DNA from: Sphingopyxis sp. CCNWLW2
GTDB lineage: Bacteria > Pseudomonadota > Alphaproteobacteria > Sphingomonadales > Sphingomonadaceae
Direction: 5' to 3'
Assembly: GCF_037095755.1 (NCBI RefSeq)
Contig: NZ_JBAWKJ010000003.1
Span: forward strand, 496,001-560,000
Length of the DNA stretch: 64,000 nucleotides
Shown here: positions 18,220-28,921 of the stretch, one piece after another
How the letters are laid out: each line of letters starts with the position of its first letter
Position numbering within the stretch: position 1 is the stretch's first letter
The notes under the pieces: model-generated
Seen by the model: the letters and a program-made list of their open reading frames with translations, nothing else
What the model was told of the DNA's origin: nothing
The model's database searches: none
Made by a program: the position numbers and the translations under genes

Positions 18220-20670
18220 TTGACCGTGCAAAGCCTGCCCTCCGCTGATGGTGATTTCATCAGGGGGGCGGGCTCTGCCGGGCCGTTGTCGGCCCCGGCG
18301 GGCCTGTCGCACCTCGACAAGGCGGTGCTCGGCGGGCTGGCTTTGCTGTCCGCCGCGCTGCTGTTCTGGGCGACGCGCGATACGGTATTGGCGGTCGGCT
18401 TCCTTGCCGGGCTTGCGGTTGCCGTGGGCGGCGTGCTCCTCGCGCGGCGGTTGTTTCCGGCGGCGGTGACGGGCGAGGCGGTCGCACCCGACTGGACGAT
18501 GCTGCGCCAGGCGGTGAACCACGACGATGTCGCGATTGCCGTTACCGATCGCGGCGGCCGGATGGTCTGCGCGAACGACCTGTTCGGCACCTGGATGGGC
18601 GGCTTCGTCACGCCGCCCGGCCTGCCGCTCGAAGGGCGCGGCGCTGAATTGCTGAAAAATGCCGGCCGCATTGCCTGGCGCGACGGCGAAGGGTCGGTCG
18701 ACGATATCGCGATCGGCCCGCTGCAACTGCGTGCGCAGGTGACGCGTACGGGGCAGTCGGAGGATTATCTCGTCTGGCGTTTCTCGGCGATCGAGCGGCT
18801 TGATCTTGTTTCGGAAATCATCCGCCATCTCGACGGTCCCGCGGGCCGCACGCTCGGCCATGCCGGGGTGATGGCCGCGCTCGTCAGTGCCGAAGGGCGC
18901 CTCCGCGTCGCGAACAAGGCCTTCCTCCTCCGCGCGCTGGGTGAGGATGATGCCGTTCATTATGCCGGCCGCGACGTTGCGCCGATGATCCGGCTCGATG
19001 ACGCCGGTGCGCTCTATTTCGCGCGCGAGGGCGACCGCGCGACACCGGTACGCCTGATCCAGATCCCGCTCGCGCCTGCCGACAGCAACACGCCGATGCT
19101 GCTCGCGATGCTCGATGAGGAAATGGGCCCGACCGACCGCGGCACTGCGCAGACCTATGTCGAAACCTTGCTCTCGTTGCTTCCCTTCGGTCTCGCCATG
19201 GTCGATCGCGACGGGCGCTTCCTCTATGTGAACCGGGCATTCGTTCGGGCGGCTAACCTTCCCGAAGGCAAGATGCCGCGTTATCCGGGCGACATAGTCG
19301 TTGGCGAGGACAAAGGGCCGCTTGCCGACATGATCCGCCGGCACAGCAGCGGCCAGCAGGTCGGGGGCGACCTGTCGATCCGGCTCGCGGGGCAAAGCGG
19401 CGATCCGGTGTCGATGCGCATCGTTGGCGTGCGCGGACTGGGTGAGGCCGCGGTGCTGCTCAGCCTCAAGGATTCGAGCGAGGAATCACGCCTGAAGCAG
19501 CAGGTGGCGCAGGCGTCGAAGATGCAGGCGGTCGGTCAGCTTGCCGGCGGCGTCGCGCATGATTTCAACAATATCCTGACCGCCGTTCTCGGCGCGTGCG
19601 ACCTGATGCTGATGCGCCATACACCCGGCGACAGCGACTATGACGATATCCAGCAGATCCGCAGCAACGCCAATCGCGCCGCCAGCCTGACGCGGCAATT
19701 GCTCGCTTTCTCGCGGCAGCAGACGTTGCGCCCGCAAATCTTGCAACTGCCCGATGTGATTTCCGAAGTGTCGCACCTCTTGAAGCGCCTGATCGGTGAG
19801 ACGGTCCAACTGGCAGTGCATCACGGTCGCGGGCTGGGCGCGGTGCGGGCCGATCCGGGGCAGCTCGAACAGGTGATCATCAATCTTGCGGTCAATGCGC
19901 GCGACGCGATGCCGGGCGGCGGGACGCTGACCATGGAAACCTATCCGGTGTCGGCCGCCGACGTCCGGCAGATGGGCAATGAGTTCATGCCGCCCGCCGA
20001 TTATTGCGCGCTGAAAGTCAGCGACACCGGCACCGGCATTCCCGCCGACGTGCTGCCCAAGATTTTCGAACCTTTCTTCACGACGAAGGATGTCGGCAAG
20101 GGAACGGGGCTCGGGCTCTCGACCGTCTATGGGATCATCAAGCAGTCGGCGGGCTATATCTTCGCCGAAAGCAAGCCGGGGCAGGGGACGAGTTTCTTCA
20201 TCTATCTGCCCGTCCACCGTGCCGACGGCGATGCCCCCGTTGTGGTGCCGCCGCCCGCCAAGCCCAAGAAGAGCCAGTGGGGCACCGGAACGATCCTGCT
20301 CGTCGAGGATGAGGATATGGTGCGTGCGGTCGCGGAACGCGCATTGACCCGTGCGGGTTATAGCGTCGTCACCGCCTCGCAGGGCGAAGAGGGGCTTGAG
20401 CGTTTTGCGCAAATGGAGAAGGTCGATTTGATCATCAGCGACGTTGTGATGCCGACGATGGACGGTCCGGCGATGGTGCGTGCGATGCGCGCCAAGCGGC
20501 CCGACCTGCCGGTCCTGTTCATGTCGGGCTATGCCGAAGAGCAACTTCGCCAGTCGATCGACATCGACGATGTCGCCTTCCTCCCCAAACCCTTCTCGGT
20601 CGCACAACTCGCCGAGGCGACGTCGGCGGCGCTCGACGACGCCGCGCATCGGGTGTCCAATGGCCAGTAA
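18220..20670 (+). CDS. cckA: Hybrid sensor histidine kinase CckA
   Basis: About 816 residues. Two transmembrane helices (about 28-70) anchor the kinase; PAS-like domains follow, one near 315-420 (LPFGLAMVDRDGRFLYVNRAF). The HisKA box has phospho-His447 in GQLAGGVAHDFNNILTA, then HATPase N, G1 and G2 boxes (NLAVNARDAMP, VSDTGTGIP, GTGLGLSTVYG) and a C-terminal receiver with Asp741 (ISDVVMPTMDG). QASKMQAVGQLAGG and FLPKPFS are strongly CckA-like. CckA feeds phosphate through ChpT (1369) to CtrA. The start is TTG at 18220 or GTG at 18226. It overlaps the next receiver gene by 11 nt. Confidence 0.88.
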   Translation: MTVQSLPSADGDFIRGAGSAGPLSAPAGLSHLDKAVLGGLALLSAALLFWATRDTVLAVGFLAGLAVAVGGVLLARRLFPAAVTGEAVAPDWTMLRQAVNHDDVAIAVTDRGGRMVCANDLFGTWMGGFVTPPGLPLEGRGAELLKNAGRIAWRDGEGSVDDIAIGPLQLRAQVTRTGQSEDYLVWRFSAIERLDLVSEIIRHLDGPAGRTLGHAGVMAALVSAEGRLRVANKAFLLRALGEDDAVHYAGRDVAPMIRLDDAGALYFAREGDRATPVRLIQIPLAPADSNTPMLLAMLDEEMGPTDRGTAQTYVETLLSLLPFGLAMVDRDGRFLYVNRAFVRAANLPEGKMPRYPGDIVVGEDKGPLADMIRRHSSGQQVGGDLSIRLAGQSGDPVSMRIVGVRGLGEAAVLLSLKDSSEESRLKQQVAQASKMQAVGQLAGGVAHDFNNILTAVLGACDLMLMRHTPGDSDYDDIQQIRSNANRAASLTRQLLAFSRQQTLRPQILQLPDVISEVSHLLKRLIGETVQLAVHHGRGLGAVRADPGQLEQVIINLAVNARDAMPGGGTLTMETYPVSAADVRQMGNEFMPPADYCALKVSDTGTGIPADVLPKIFEPFFTTKDVGKGTGLGLSTVYGIIKQSAGYIFAESKPGQGTSFFIYLPVHRADGDAPVVVPPPAKPKKSQWGTGTILLVEDEDMVRAVAERALTRAGYSVVTASQGEEGLERFAQMEKVDLIISDVVMPTMDGPAMVRAMRAKRPDLPVLFMSGYAEEQLRQSIDIDDVAFLPKPFSVAQLAEATSAALDDAAHRVSNGQ

Positions 20671-21013
20671 CCCCCGCATCCTGCTCGTCGAGGACGATGT
20701 GCTGATCGGCATGATGCTCGCCGACATGTTCGACGCGCTCGACCTTCCCGAACCCGCGCAGGCGACGAGCAACGAAGAGGCGCTGGCGCTCATCGCCGCC
20801 GAGCCGCTGGCCGGAGCGCTCGTCGACATCAATCTCGGCGAGGAAAAGGGCTGGCCGATCGCCGACGCGCTTGCCGAACGCGGTATTCCCTTTGCCTTCA
20901 CCTCGGGCGGCGGCGACGTCATTCCGGCCGCGCACGCACATCGCAAGCTGATCACCAAGCCGTTCCGGATCAGCGATATCGAGGCGGCGCTGGAGGAATT
21001 TTCGGCTGCCTAA
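20660..21013 (+). CDS. Single-domain response regulator downstream of cckA
   Basis: A 117-residue receiver without output domain. It has the acidic pair (LLVEDDV), the phospho-acceptor Asp in ALVDINLG, and Lys in LITKPFRI. The hallmark PF after the Lys is present. The ATG lies inside the 3' end of cckA (11-nt overlap), so the two are probably co-translated. It may serve as a phosphate sink or partner for CckA or another kinase; it is not obviously DivK or CpdR. Confidence 0.8.
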   Translation: MASNPRILLVEDDVLIGMMLADMFDALDLPEPAQATSNEEALALIAAEPLAGALVDINLGEEKGWPIADALAERGIPFAFTSGGGDVIPAAHAHRKLITKPFRISDIEAALEEFSAA

Positions 21014-21016
21014 ACA

Positions 21017-21100
21017 TTCCGTCATCCCGGCGGAGGCCGGGATCTCCACGTTGATGCCCCACGTGAAGTCGAGATTCCGACCTTCGCCGGAATGACGGAA
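21017..21100 (+). repeat. REP-like palindromic repeat, copy 1
   Basis: Two inverted arms, TTCCGTCATCCCGGCGGAGG and its near-complement ending CGCCGGAATGACGGAA, flank a middle with a second imperfect pairing. Related copies lie at 27711, 41328 and 45271. It lies between a receiver gene and recA and could fold into a long hairpin in RNA. Confidence 0.75.
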
Positions 21101-21121
21101 AAGAGGGGGTAAATATATTTT

Positions 21122-21136
21122 GTTCCACTCTTGTTC
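21122..21136 (+). promoter_or_regulatory. LexA SOS box upstream of recA
   Basis: GTTC-CACTCTT-GTTC is an exact GTTC-N7-GTTC match, the known LexA operator of alphaproteobacteria. It lies 77 bp before the recA ATG. The following GTTC-CATGA-GAAC adds an inverted half-site. This implies SOS induction of recA. Confidence 0.85.
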
Positions 21137-21212
21137 CATGAGAACAAATGTGGCACATAGTTCCGGCGTTGCGATGCTTCTGCTGTCGCTCTAGAGCTGG
21201 AAAGGGACGGTC

Positions 21213-22292
21213 ATGGCCGGACAATTGTCACTCGTCGAATCGGGGAAATCAGTGAACAACACGGACAGGCAGAAGGCGCTCGACGCCGCGCTCGCGCAGA
21301 TCGATCGCGCGTTCGGCAAGGGCTCGGTAATGAAATTGGGCTCGAAGGAAGCCATGCAGGTCGAGGCGATCTCGACCGGCTCGCTCGGCCTCGACATCGC
21401 GCTCGGCGTCGGCGGCCTGCCGCGCGGCCGCGTCATCGAAATCTACGGTCCTGAAAGCTCGGGCAAGACCACCCTCGCGCTGCACACGCTCGCCGAAGCG
21501 CAAAAGACCGGCGGCACCGTCGCCTTCGTCGACGCCGAACATGCGCTCGACCCCGTCTATGCCCGCAAGCTTGGCGTCAACATCGACGAACTCATCGTGT
21601 CGCAGCCCGACACGGGTGAGCAGGCGCTCGAAATCGTCGACACGCTCGTGCGGTCGAACGCGATCGACGTGCTCGTCGTCGACTCGGTCGCCGCGCTCGT
21701 TCCGCGCGCCGAAATCGAGGGCGAGATGGGCGACAGCCACGTCGGCCTTCAGGCGCGTCTGATGTCGCAGTCGCTGCGCAAGCTCACCGGATCGATCAGC
21801 CGCTCACGCTGCATGGTGATCTTCATCAACCAGCTGCGCATGAAAATCGGCGTGATGTACGGCAACCCCGAAACCACGACCGGCGGCAACGCGCTCAAAT
21901 TCTACGCGTCGGTCCGCCTCGACATCCGCCGCACCGGCCAGATCAAGAATGGCGACGAGATCGTCGGCAACACCACCCGCGTGAAGGTGGTGAAGAACAA
22001 GGTCGCGCCGCCGTTCAAGCAGGTCGAATTCGACATCATGTACGGGCAGGGCATTTCGAAGATCGGCGAGATTCTCGATCTCGGCGTCAAGGCCGGCATC
22101 GTCGAGAAATCGGGCGCCTGGTTCAGCTATGATTCGATCCGCATCGGGCAGGGCCGCGAAAATTCGAAAACCTTCCTCAAGGATAATCCCGAACTGATGG
22201 AGCGGCTCGAAACCGCGATCCGCGGCCGGACCGAGGCGGTCGCCGAAGAAATGATGGCCGGCCCCGACGACGAGGGCGACGACGACAATTGA
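21213..22292 (+). CDS. recA: Recombinase RecA
   Basis: A 359-residue strand-exchange ATPase central to homologous recombination and SOS induction. Walker A is GPESSGKTT near residue 73, Walker B is [10 protein letters not shown], and loop L2 is [21 protein letters not shown]. The acidic C-terminal tail ([10 protein letters not shown]) is typical. I use the ATG at 21213; an in-frame GTG at 21252 that gives [10 protein letters not shown] is an alternative start. A LexA box lies upstream and a strong hairpin follows the gene. Confidence 0.98.
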   Translation: MAGQLSLVESGKSVNNTDRQKALDAALAQIDRAFGKGSVMKLGSKEAMQVEAISTGSLGLDIALGVGGLPRGRVIEIYGPESSGKTTLALHTLAEAQKTGGTVAFVDAEHALDPVYARKLGVNIDELIVSQPDTGEQALEIVDTLVRSNAIDVLVVDSVAALVPRAEIEGEMGDSHVGLQARLMSQSLRKLTGSISRSRCMVIFINQLRMKIGVMYGNPETTTGGNALKFYASVRLDIRRTGQIKNGDEIVGNTTRVKVVKNKVAPPFKQVEFDIMYGQGISKIGEILDLGVKAGIVEKSGAWFSYDSIRIGQGRENSKTFLKDNPELMERLETAIRGRTEAVAEEMMAGPDDEGDDDN

Positions 22293-22299
22293 TAGCCAT

Positions 22300-22330
22300 C
22301 CGGCCGGTTCGCCTTGCTCGAACCGGCCGG
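22300..22330 (+). terminator. Hairpin after recA
   Basis: A perfect 12-bp stem, CCGGCCGGTTCG with CGAACCGGCCGG, and a 7-nt loop begin 7 nt after the recA stop. There is no T-run after it, so termination could be weak or factor-dependent, or the hairpin may stabilise the mRNA 3' end. Confidence 0.6.
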
Positions 22331-22441
22331 CCGACGGCGGCGGGCCACCAGCCCCTTTGACCTGCGCTCCCCTCTCCCAAGCAGGTCGGCCCGCCCGCCG
22401 TTGATCCTTGCGCGGACCTTGGCAGCGGCTACAAGCGGCGA

Positions 22442-23263
22442 ATGCCAGCGATCCGCCTCTTCGGCCTTCCGACCGACATCAACAGCAGCTTCGAACGCGG
22501 CGCCGCCGCCGGCCCCGCCGCGATCCGCGCCGCGCTATGGAGCGACCGCGGCAATATGGCGAGCGAGCTCGGCCCCGAAATCGGCACCGACATCGCGCTC
22601 ACCGACGACGGCGACCTGCCGCTGACCGAAGACACGCCGAGCGACGACGCGGCCATCCGTCGCTATCTGGCCATTGTGCGCGAAGATGGAGAAGTTCCGC
22701 TCGCACTCGGCGGCGACCATGCGGTGACCTTCCCGCTCGTAGAAGCCGCGGCAACCTGCTTCGGGCCGGTGACGATCCTCCACTTCGACGCGCACCCCGA
22801 CCTCTACGACGATTTCGCGGGCAACCCGCGCAGTCACGCCTCGCCCTTCGCCCGCATCTGCGAGGCGGGCCACGCCAAAAGGCTGGTGCAGGTCGGCATC
22901 CGCACGCTCAACAATCATTGCCGCGAACAGGCCGCGCGCTTCGGAGTCGAGATTATCCCGATGGCCGATTTCACCGCCGCTATGGTGCCGGTGCTCGACG
23001 GGCCGCTCTATATCTCGATCGACCTCGACGGGCTCGACCCGTCGGCGGCGCCGGGTGTCGCGCATCCCGAGCCGGGCGGGCTGACGGTGCGCGAAATGCT
23101 CGCCATATTGCACAAGCAGACTGCGCCGATTGTCGGCGCCGATATTGTCGAGCTTCATCCGGGCCGCGACATCGGCCACGTCACCGCGATCCTCGGTGCC
23201 AAGCTCGTCCGCGAGCTCGCCGCGCTGATCGACCGCAACGGAAGCCCCCACACTGCCAGCTAG
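22442..23263 (+). CDS. Arginase/agmatinase-family ureohydrolase
   Basis: A 273-residue binuclear-manganese hydrolase. The metal-binding motifs GGDHAVTFP, HFDAHPDLYDDF and SIDLDGLDPS are all present in the usual order, and the length is close to agmatinase (SpeB). The likely reaction is agmatine to putrescine and urea, but related enzymes use other guanidino substrates, so the substrate is not certain. It is followed after 9 nt by a GST gene, suggesting one transcript. Confidence 0.85.
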   Translation: MPAIRLFGLPTDINSSFERGAAAGPAAIRAALWSDRGNMASELGPEIGTDIALTDDGDLPLTEDTPSDDAAIRRYLAIVREDGEVPLALGGDHAVTFPLVEAAATCFGPVTILHFDAHPDLYDDFAGNPRSHASPFARICEAGHAKRLVQVGIRTLNNHCREQAARFGVEIIPMADFTAAMVPVLDGPLYISIDLDGLDPSAAPGVAHPEPGGLTVREMLAILHKQTAPIVGADIVELHPGRDIGHVTAILGAKLVRELAALIDRNGSPHTAS

Positions 23264-23272
23264 GAGAGCGCC

Positions 23273-23923
23273 ATGAGCCTGATCGTCCACCATCTGAACA
23301 ACAGCCGCTCGCAGCGGATCCTGTGGCTGCTCGAGGAAATCGGTGCGCCGTACGAGATCAAATTTTACGATCGCGACCCGGTGACCAACCTCGCGCCGCC
23401 CGAACTGATCGCGGTCCACCCGCTCGGCAAATCGCCGGTGATCGAGGTGTTCGACGATTCCGCCTCCGGCGGAAAAGGTCGCGTCGTCACTGAATCGGGC
23501 GCGATCACCGAATATCTGTGCGAGCGGCACGGCGGCGGTCATCTGGTCCCCGAACGCGGCACCGACGATCATATCAGCCATCTCGAATGGCTGCATTTCG
23601 CCGAGGGGTCGGCGATGACGCCGATCCTGCTGCGCATCTATACCGCGCGGCTCGGCGACGCTGCGGCGCCGATCGAACCGCGGATTTCGCAGCAGCTCGA
23701 TTCGCATTTCGCCTATATGGAAAGCCGCGTCGGCGAAAACGGCCACTTCATCGGCGACAGCCTGTCGGCGGCCGACATCATGCTGAGCTTTCCGGCCGAA
23801 ATCGCGATCATGCAGGGCATGGCGCCGCGCTATCCGAAGCTTGCAGCCTTCGTGAACGCCTGCCACGTCCGCCCCGCATGGCAGCGTGCGCGCGAAAAGG
23901 GCGGCGCCTATTATGGCTATTGA
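23273..23923 (+). CDS. Glutathione S-transferase family protein
   Basis: A 216-residue GST. The N-terminal thioredoxin-like domain has HHLNNSRSQRILWLLEEIGAPYE with the Ser/Asn active-site region, and the cis-Pro motif GKSPVIE; TESGAITEYL binds the glutathione gamma-glutamate. The C-terminal helical domain contains LSAADIMLSFP. It resembles the Ure2p/beta-like GSTs, often involved in detoxification or dehalogenation. A GGAGAG sequence precedes the ATG. Confidence 0.87.
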   Translation: MSLIVHHLNNSRSQRILWLLEEIGAPYEIKFYDRDPVTNLAPPELIAVHPLGKSPVIEVFDDSASGGKGRVVTESGAITEYLCERHGGGHLVPERGTDDHISHLEWLHFAEGSAMTPILLRIYTARLGDAAAPIEPRISQQLDSHFAYMESRVGENGHFIGDSLSAADIMLSFPAEIAIMQGMAPRYPKLAAFVNACHVRPAWQRAREKGGAYYGY

Positions 23924-24509
23924 ACGCGCGGTGCGCGGCCGCCTGATGGTGGTCGCGGCCTTGATTCTCCCTGTTCCGGCTGCGCTTGCCGCGCCGCCGG
24001 TGGTTGCGCCCGAAGTCGAGCGCGAGGTCATCGCTCCCGAAGGCGTGACATTCAAGCCGGCTCCGGCCGATGAGGAAGGCGCGATCGATCGGCTCGCCGC
24101 CTATACGATGGCGCTCGCGAAGCGCGACTATGAAAGTGCCTATGCGATGCTGCGGCTGTCGTTCCAGGCGTCGAACCCGCGGCTGGAATGGGAAATGAAC
24201 CAGCGCAAACGGACCGGGCTGTGGGCCGACGGCACGATCCGTATCTTGCGCCTCAGCTGGTATCTCGACCCCGCGGGCCAACCCCCCGGGCTTTACGCGG
24301 CGTTTGATTTTCGCGGCGATCGCGCGGACAAGACGATGGATTGCGGCTATGTCGTCGTCCACCGCGCGACGCCGGATGCCGGCTGGACGGTGGTGCGGAC
24401 CGACACATCCGAGGTGCCTGCCAACTTGATCGAAGACGGGGTTCCCAAGGCCGATGTGCTGCGCGAACTGCCCTGCTATCTGGGCAAGGGGATCGCGACC
24501 AACTTCTGA
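23913..24509 (+). CDS. Exported DUF4019-like protein
   Basis: About 198 residues, starting inside the 3' end of the GST gene (11-nt overlap). A hydrophobic signal-like segment (LMVVAALILPVPAALAA) follows the N-terminus. The remainder has AYTMALAKRDYESAYAMLR, a WEMNQRKRTGLW segment and the ending GWTVVRTDTSEVP, a pattern that resembles DUF4019 by my recollection. It has no enzyme motif. It is probably periplasmic. The start could also be a GTG at 23932, 19 nt further on. Confidence 0.6.
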   Translation: MAIERAVRGRLMVVAALILPVPAALAAPPVVAPEVEREVIAPEGVTFKPAPADEEGAIDRLAAYTMALAKRDYESAYAMLRLSFQASNPRLEWEMNQRKRTGLWADGTIRILRLSWYLDPAGQPPGLYAAFDFRGDRADKTMDCGYVVVHRATPDAGWTVVRTDTSEVPANLIEDGVPKADVLRELPCYLGKGIATNF

Positions 24510-24581
24510 CCGATTGTCCCGATGATCGTCATCGACACGAACCGGCTTGTCGCATCGCCGCAAAATCCCTAATTCGCGCGC

Positions 24582-27217
<2,636 letters not shown>

Positions 27218-27221
<4 letters not shown>

Positions 27222-27700
27222 AACCGACCAAGAAGACGCGGCGCATCGATCATGCCGAACGGCTGATCGCCGCGCCGCTGGTCGATGTCTTCGCGGCCTT
27301 CACGAGCGCGGCGAAGCTCGCGATATGGTTGCCACCCGAGGGGGCGACGGGGACGTTCGAGCATGTCGACCTGCGCGCGGGCGGCGGCTTTTTGATGCGG
27401 CTGACTTTTGACGACGCCGATGTCGAGACCAAGAGCGACGACGATAGCGATGTTGTGGAAGTCTATATTCCGACGCTCGACGACGGGCGGCTGGTGGTGT
27501 GGCAGGTCGAATTCGAGTCCGACGACCCGCGCTTTTCAGGGACGATGGAGATGCACTGGTATCTGTCGCGGCAGAGCGGCGGCACGCTGGTCACGATCGA
27601 CGCGCATCATGTGCCGCCGGGGATTTCGGCGAAGGATCATGTCGAGGGGTTGAATAGCTCGCTCGCGAATTTGGCGGGAGTGGTGGAAGGCAGCCGTTAG
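27218..27700 (+). CDS. SRPBCC/AHSA1-like START-fold protein
   Basis: A 160-residue hydrophobic-pocket protein. It starts [32 protein letters not shown] and has the C-terminal helix [16 protein letters not shown], both typical of the AHSA1-like activator/START superfamily. It may bind a small lipid or ligand; the function is unknown. The TTG start shares two bases with the alaS stop (TTGA), a coupled arrangement also seen at 51898. Confidence 0.75.
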
Positions 27701-27710
27701 AAGGCTGCGC

Positions 27711-27795
27711 GTGTCCCCGCGAAGGCGGGGACCCATCTCCCGCCGGTTCAAAATGGCGCTGGCCGGAGATGGGCCCCTGCCTTCGCAGGGGCACG
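27711..27795 (+). repeat. REP-like palindromic repeat, copy 2
   Basis: Arms GTGTCCCCGCGAAGGCGGGGA and the complement GCCCCTGCCTTCGCAGGGGCA enclose a middle with a second imperfect palindrome. It lies between the START-like gene and the convergent holin gene. Confidence 0.7.
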
Positions 27796-27801
27796 GGGAG
27801 G

Positions 27802-28215
27802 TCAGCCCTCGACGCCCTTCGCTTTCCCCCACGCCCTTGCGGCGGTGTACCCCAGATAGCCCGTCCCGAAGAGCGCGTAGAGCGACTCCGGGATGCCTGC
27901 GAGATAGGCGTTCATGCCGTCGGCGATGCCCTTTGCCATCTCGGGGCGCGCCGCGGCGATCAGGCCCATCGGGATCGCCCAGAGCAGCAGCGCATACATG
28001 ACATAGAGGAAGCTCGGCCGTGCGCGGCTGGTCCACGGGTCGGCGCTGTTCGCCTCGGCGACGATCGCGGTCATTCGGGTGCGGATCGCCTCCATCTCCT
28101 GGCTGCCCTCCATCTTGAGGAGTTCGAGCTTGGCGCGGTCGCGCGCTTCGGGGTCGGGGATGATCTTGTCGATTAGCTTGGCGATGGGGCCGATCAGGCC
28201 TTCGATAATGCTCAT
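27802..28215 (-). CDS. Three-transmembrane holin of gene-transfer-agent type
   Basis: A 137-residue membrane protein. An amphipathic N-terminus (MSIIEGLIGPIAKLIDKII) and a charged middle precede ADPWTSRARPSFLY, typical of the 3TM GTA holin family (PF11351). Hydrophobic segments follow at about 68-90 and 108-128. In Rhodobacter capsulatus the homologous holin is needed with an endolysin to release GTA particles. An AAAGGACG precedes the ATG at 28215. It lies 65 nt downstream of the endolysin on the same strand, so both are probably expressed from one promoter. Confidence 0.85.
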   Translation of the reverse strand: MSIIEGLIGPIAKLIDKIIPDPEARDRAKLELLKMEGSQEMEAIRTRMTAIVAEANSADPWTSRARPSFLYVMYALLLWAIPMGLIAAARPEMAKGIADGMNAYLAGIPESLYALFGTGYLGYTAARAWGKAKGVEG

Positions 28216-28280
28216 GTCTGAACGTCCTTTTTTCCGGAAAGTCTCAAAAGTCACACTGCGTTGCGGTATAATGATACCCG

Positions 28281-28850
28281 TCAGTCATCTCCGACCCGAT
28301 TTGCGAGCCAGCCGTAAAGGAAGGCCTCCTGGCTCGGGCGGCGTTCGGCGAGGGCGATGTAGCGTTCGCCCTGCAGCGCCTCCAGCGCGCGGAGGAGGAC
28401 GGTTTCGCCGTCCTTGCCGCGCGCTTTCAGGAAACCGTCGAGCGCCGACAGCGTGCGCGGGCCGACCTCGCGATCGACCGCGATATCGGGATAGTCGCGC
28501 GCCGCGCGGTTGAGCGCGTTGAGCGCGCGCTGAAGAAAGCCCGCGGCGGTGCCGGTGCCCATGTTGACGCCGGTATCAAAGAGTTCGGCGGCAATCCTGG
28601 ATGCACGCAGCGCGACCTTGTCGAAGCCGGGGCGCAGCCAATAGAGGCGGCGATAGATCGACGCGGCCTCGCTGCGCGGCAGCTCGCGCATCGCGCCCGC
28701 ATAGCCCTGCGCGCGCGCGACCGCTTCGGTGATTCCCCAGCAAGTCGGGCCACCGCGGTCGGCGGGGTGGTTTACATATCGCCCTTCGCGGTCGATGACG
28801 GCATCGATCAGCGCGTCGGCGGCGCAGGTGGATGGATCAGGTCTTGGCAT
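28281..28850 (-). CDS. GH108 N-acetylmuramidase (GTA-type endolysin)
   Basis: A 189-residue peptidoglycan hydrolase. The catalytic Glu22 lies in VIDREGRYVNHPADRGGPTCWGIT, the signature of glycoside hydrolase family 108, and a C-terminal peptidoglycan-binding domain includes VDREVGPRTLSALDGFL. There is no signal peptide, so export would depend on the holin. This matches the endolysin that releases RcGTA. GGAG precedes the ATG. The gene and the holin sit outside any visible capsid or tail cluster. A conserved promoter-like element lies 35 nt upstream. Confidence 0.88.
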   Translation of the reverse strand: MPRPDPSTCAADALIDAVIDREGRYVNHPADRGGPTCWGITEAVARAQGYAGAMRELPRSEAASIYRRLYWLRPGFDKVALRASRIAAELFDTGVNMGTGTAAGFLQRALNALNRAARDYPDIAVDREVGPRTLSALDGFLKARGKDGETVLLRALEALQGERYIALAERRPSQEAFLYGWLANRVGDD

Positions 28851-28885
28851 GATTCGCTCCTGTGGTTTGTTGAACAGGTGAAACG

Positions 28886-28915
28886 AACCATATAGGAATA
28901 TTGTAGGAAAGGGTT
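28886..28915 (-). promoter_or_regulatory. Conserved bipartite element A, upstream of endolysin/holin
   Basis: The + strand reads AACCATAT-N8-TGTAGGAAAGGGTT. In the endolysin direction this is AACCCTTTCCTACA-N8-ATATGGTT, with 35 nt to the ATG. An identical copy (22 of 22 fixed bases, same 8-nt spacer) precedes the gene at 60364. ATATGG is a plausible -10 region and CCTTTCCTACA would occupy the -35 region, perhaps for an activator. Immediately downstream lies an inverted repeat, GGTTTGTT-N10-AACGAACC (28864-28889). Confidence 0.65.
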
Positions 28916-28921
28916 TTCGCC

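Noticed and set aside
27802..28850. A remnant prophage around the holin and endolysin
   Set aside because: No integrase, capsid, tail or attachment repeats flank them; composition equals that of the chromosome. A GTA-type release cassette fits better.
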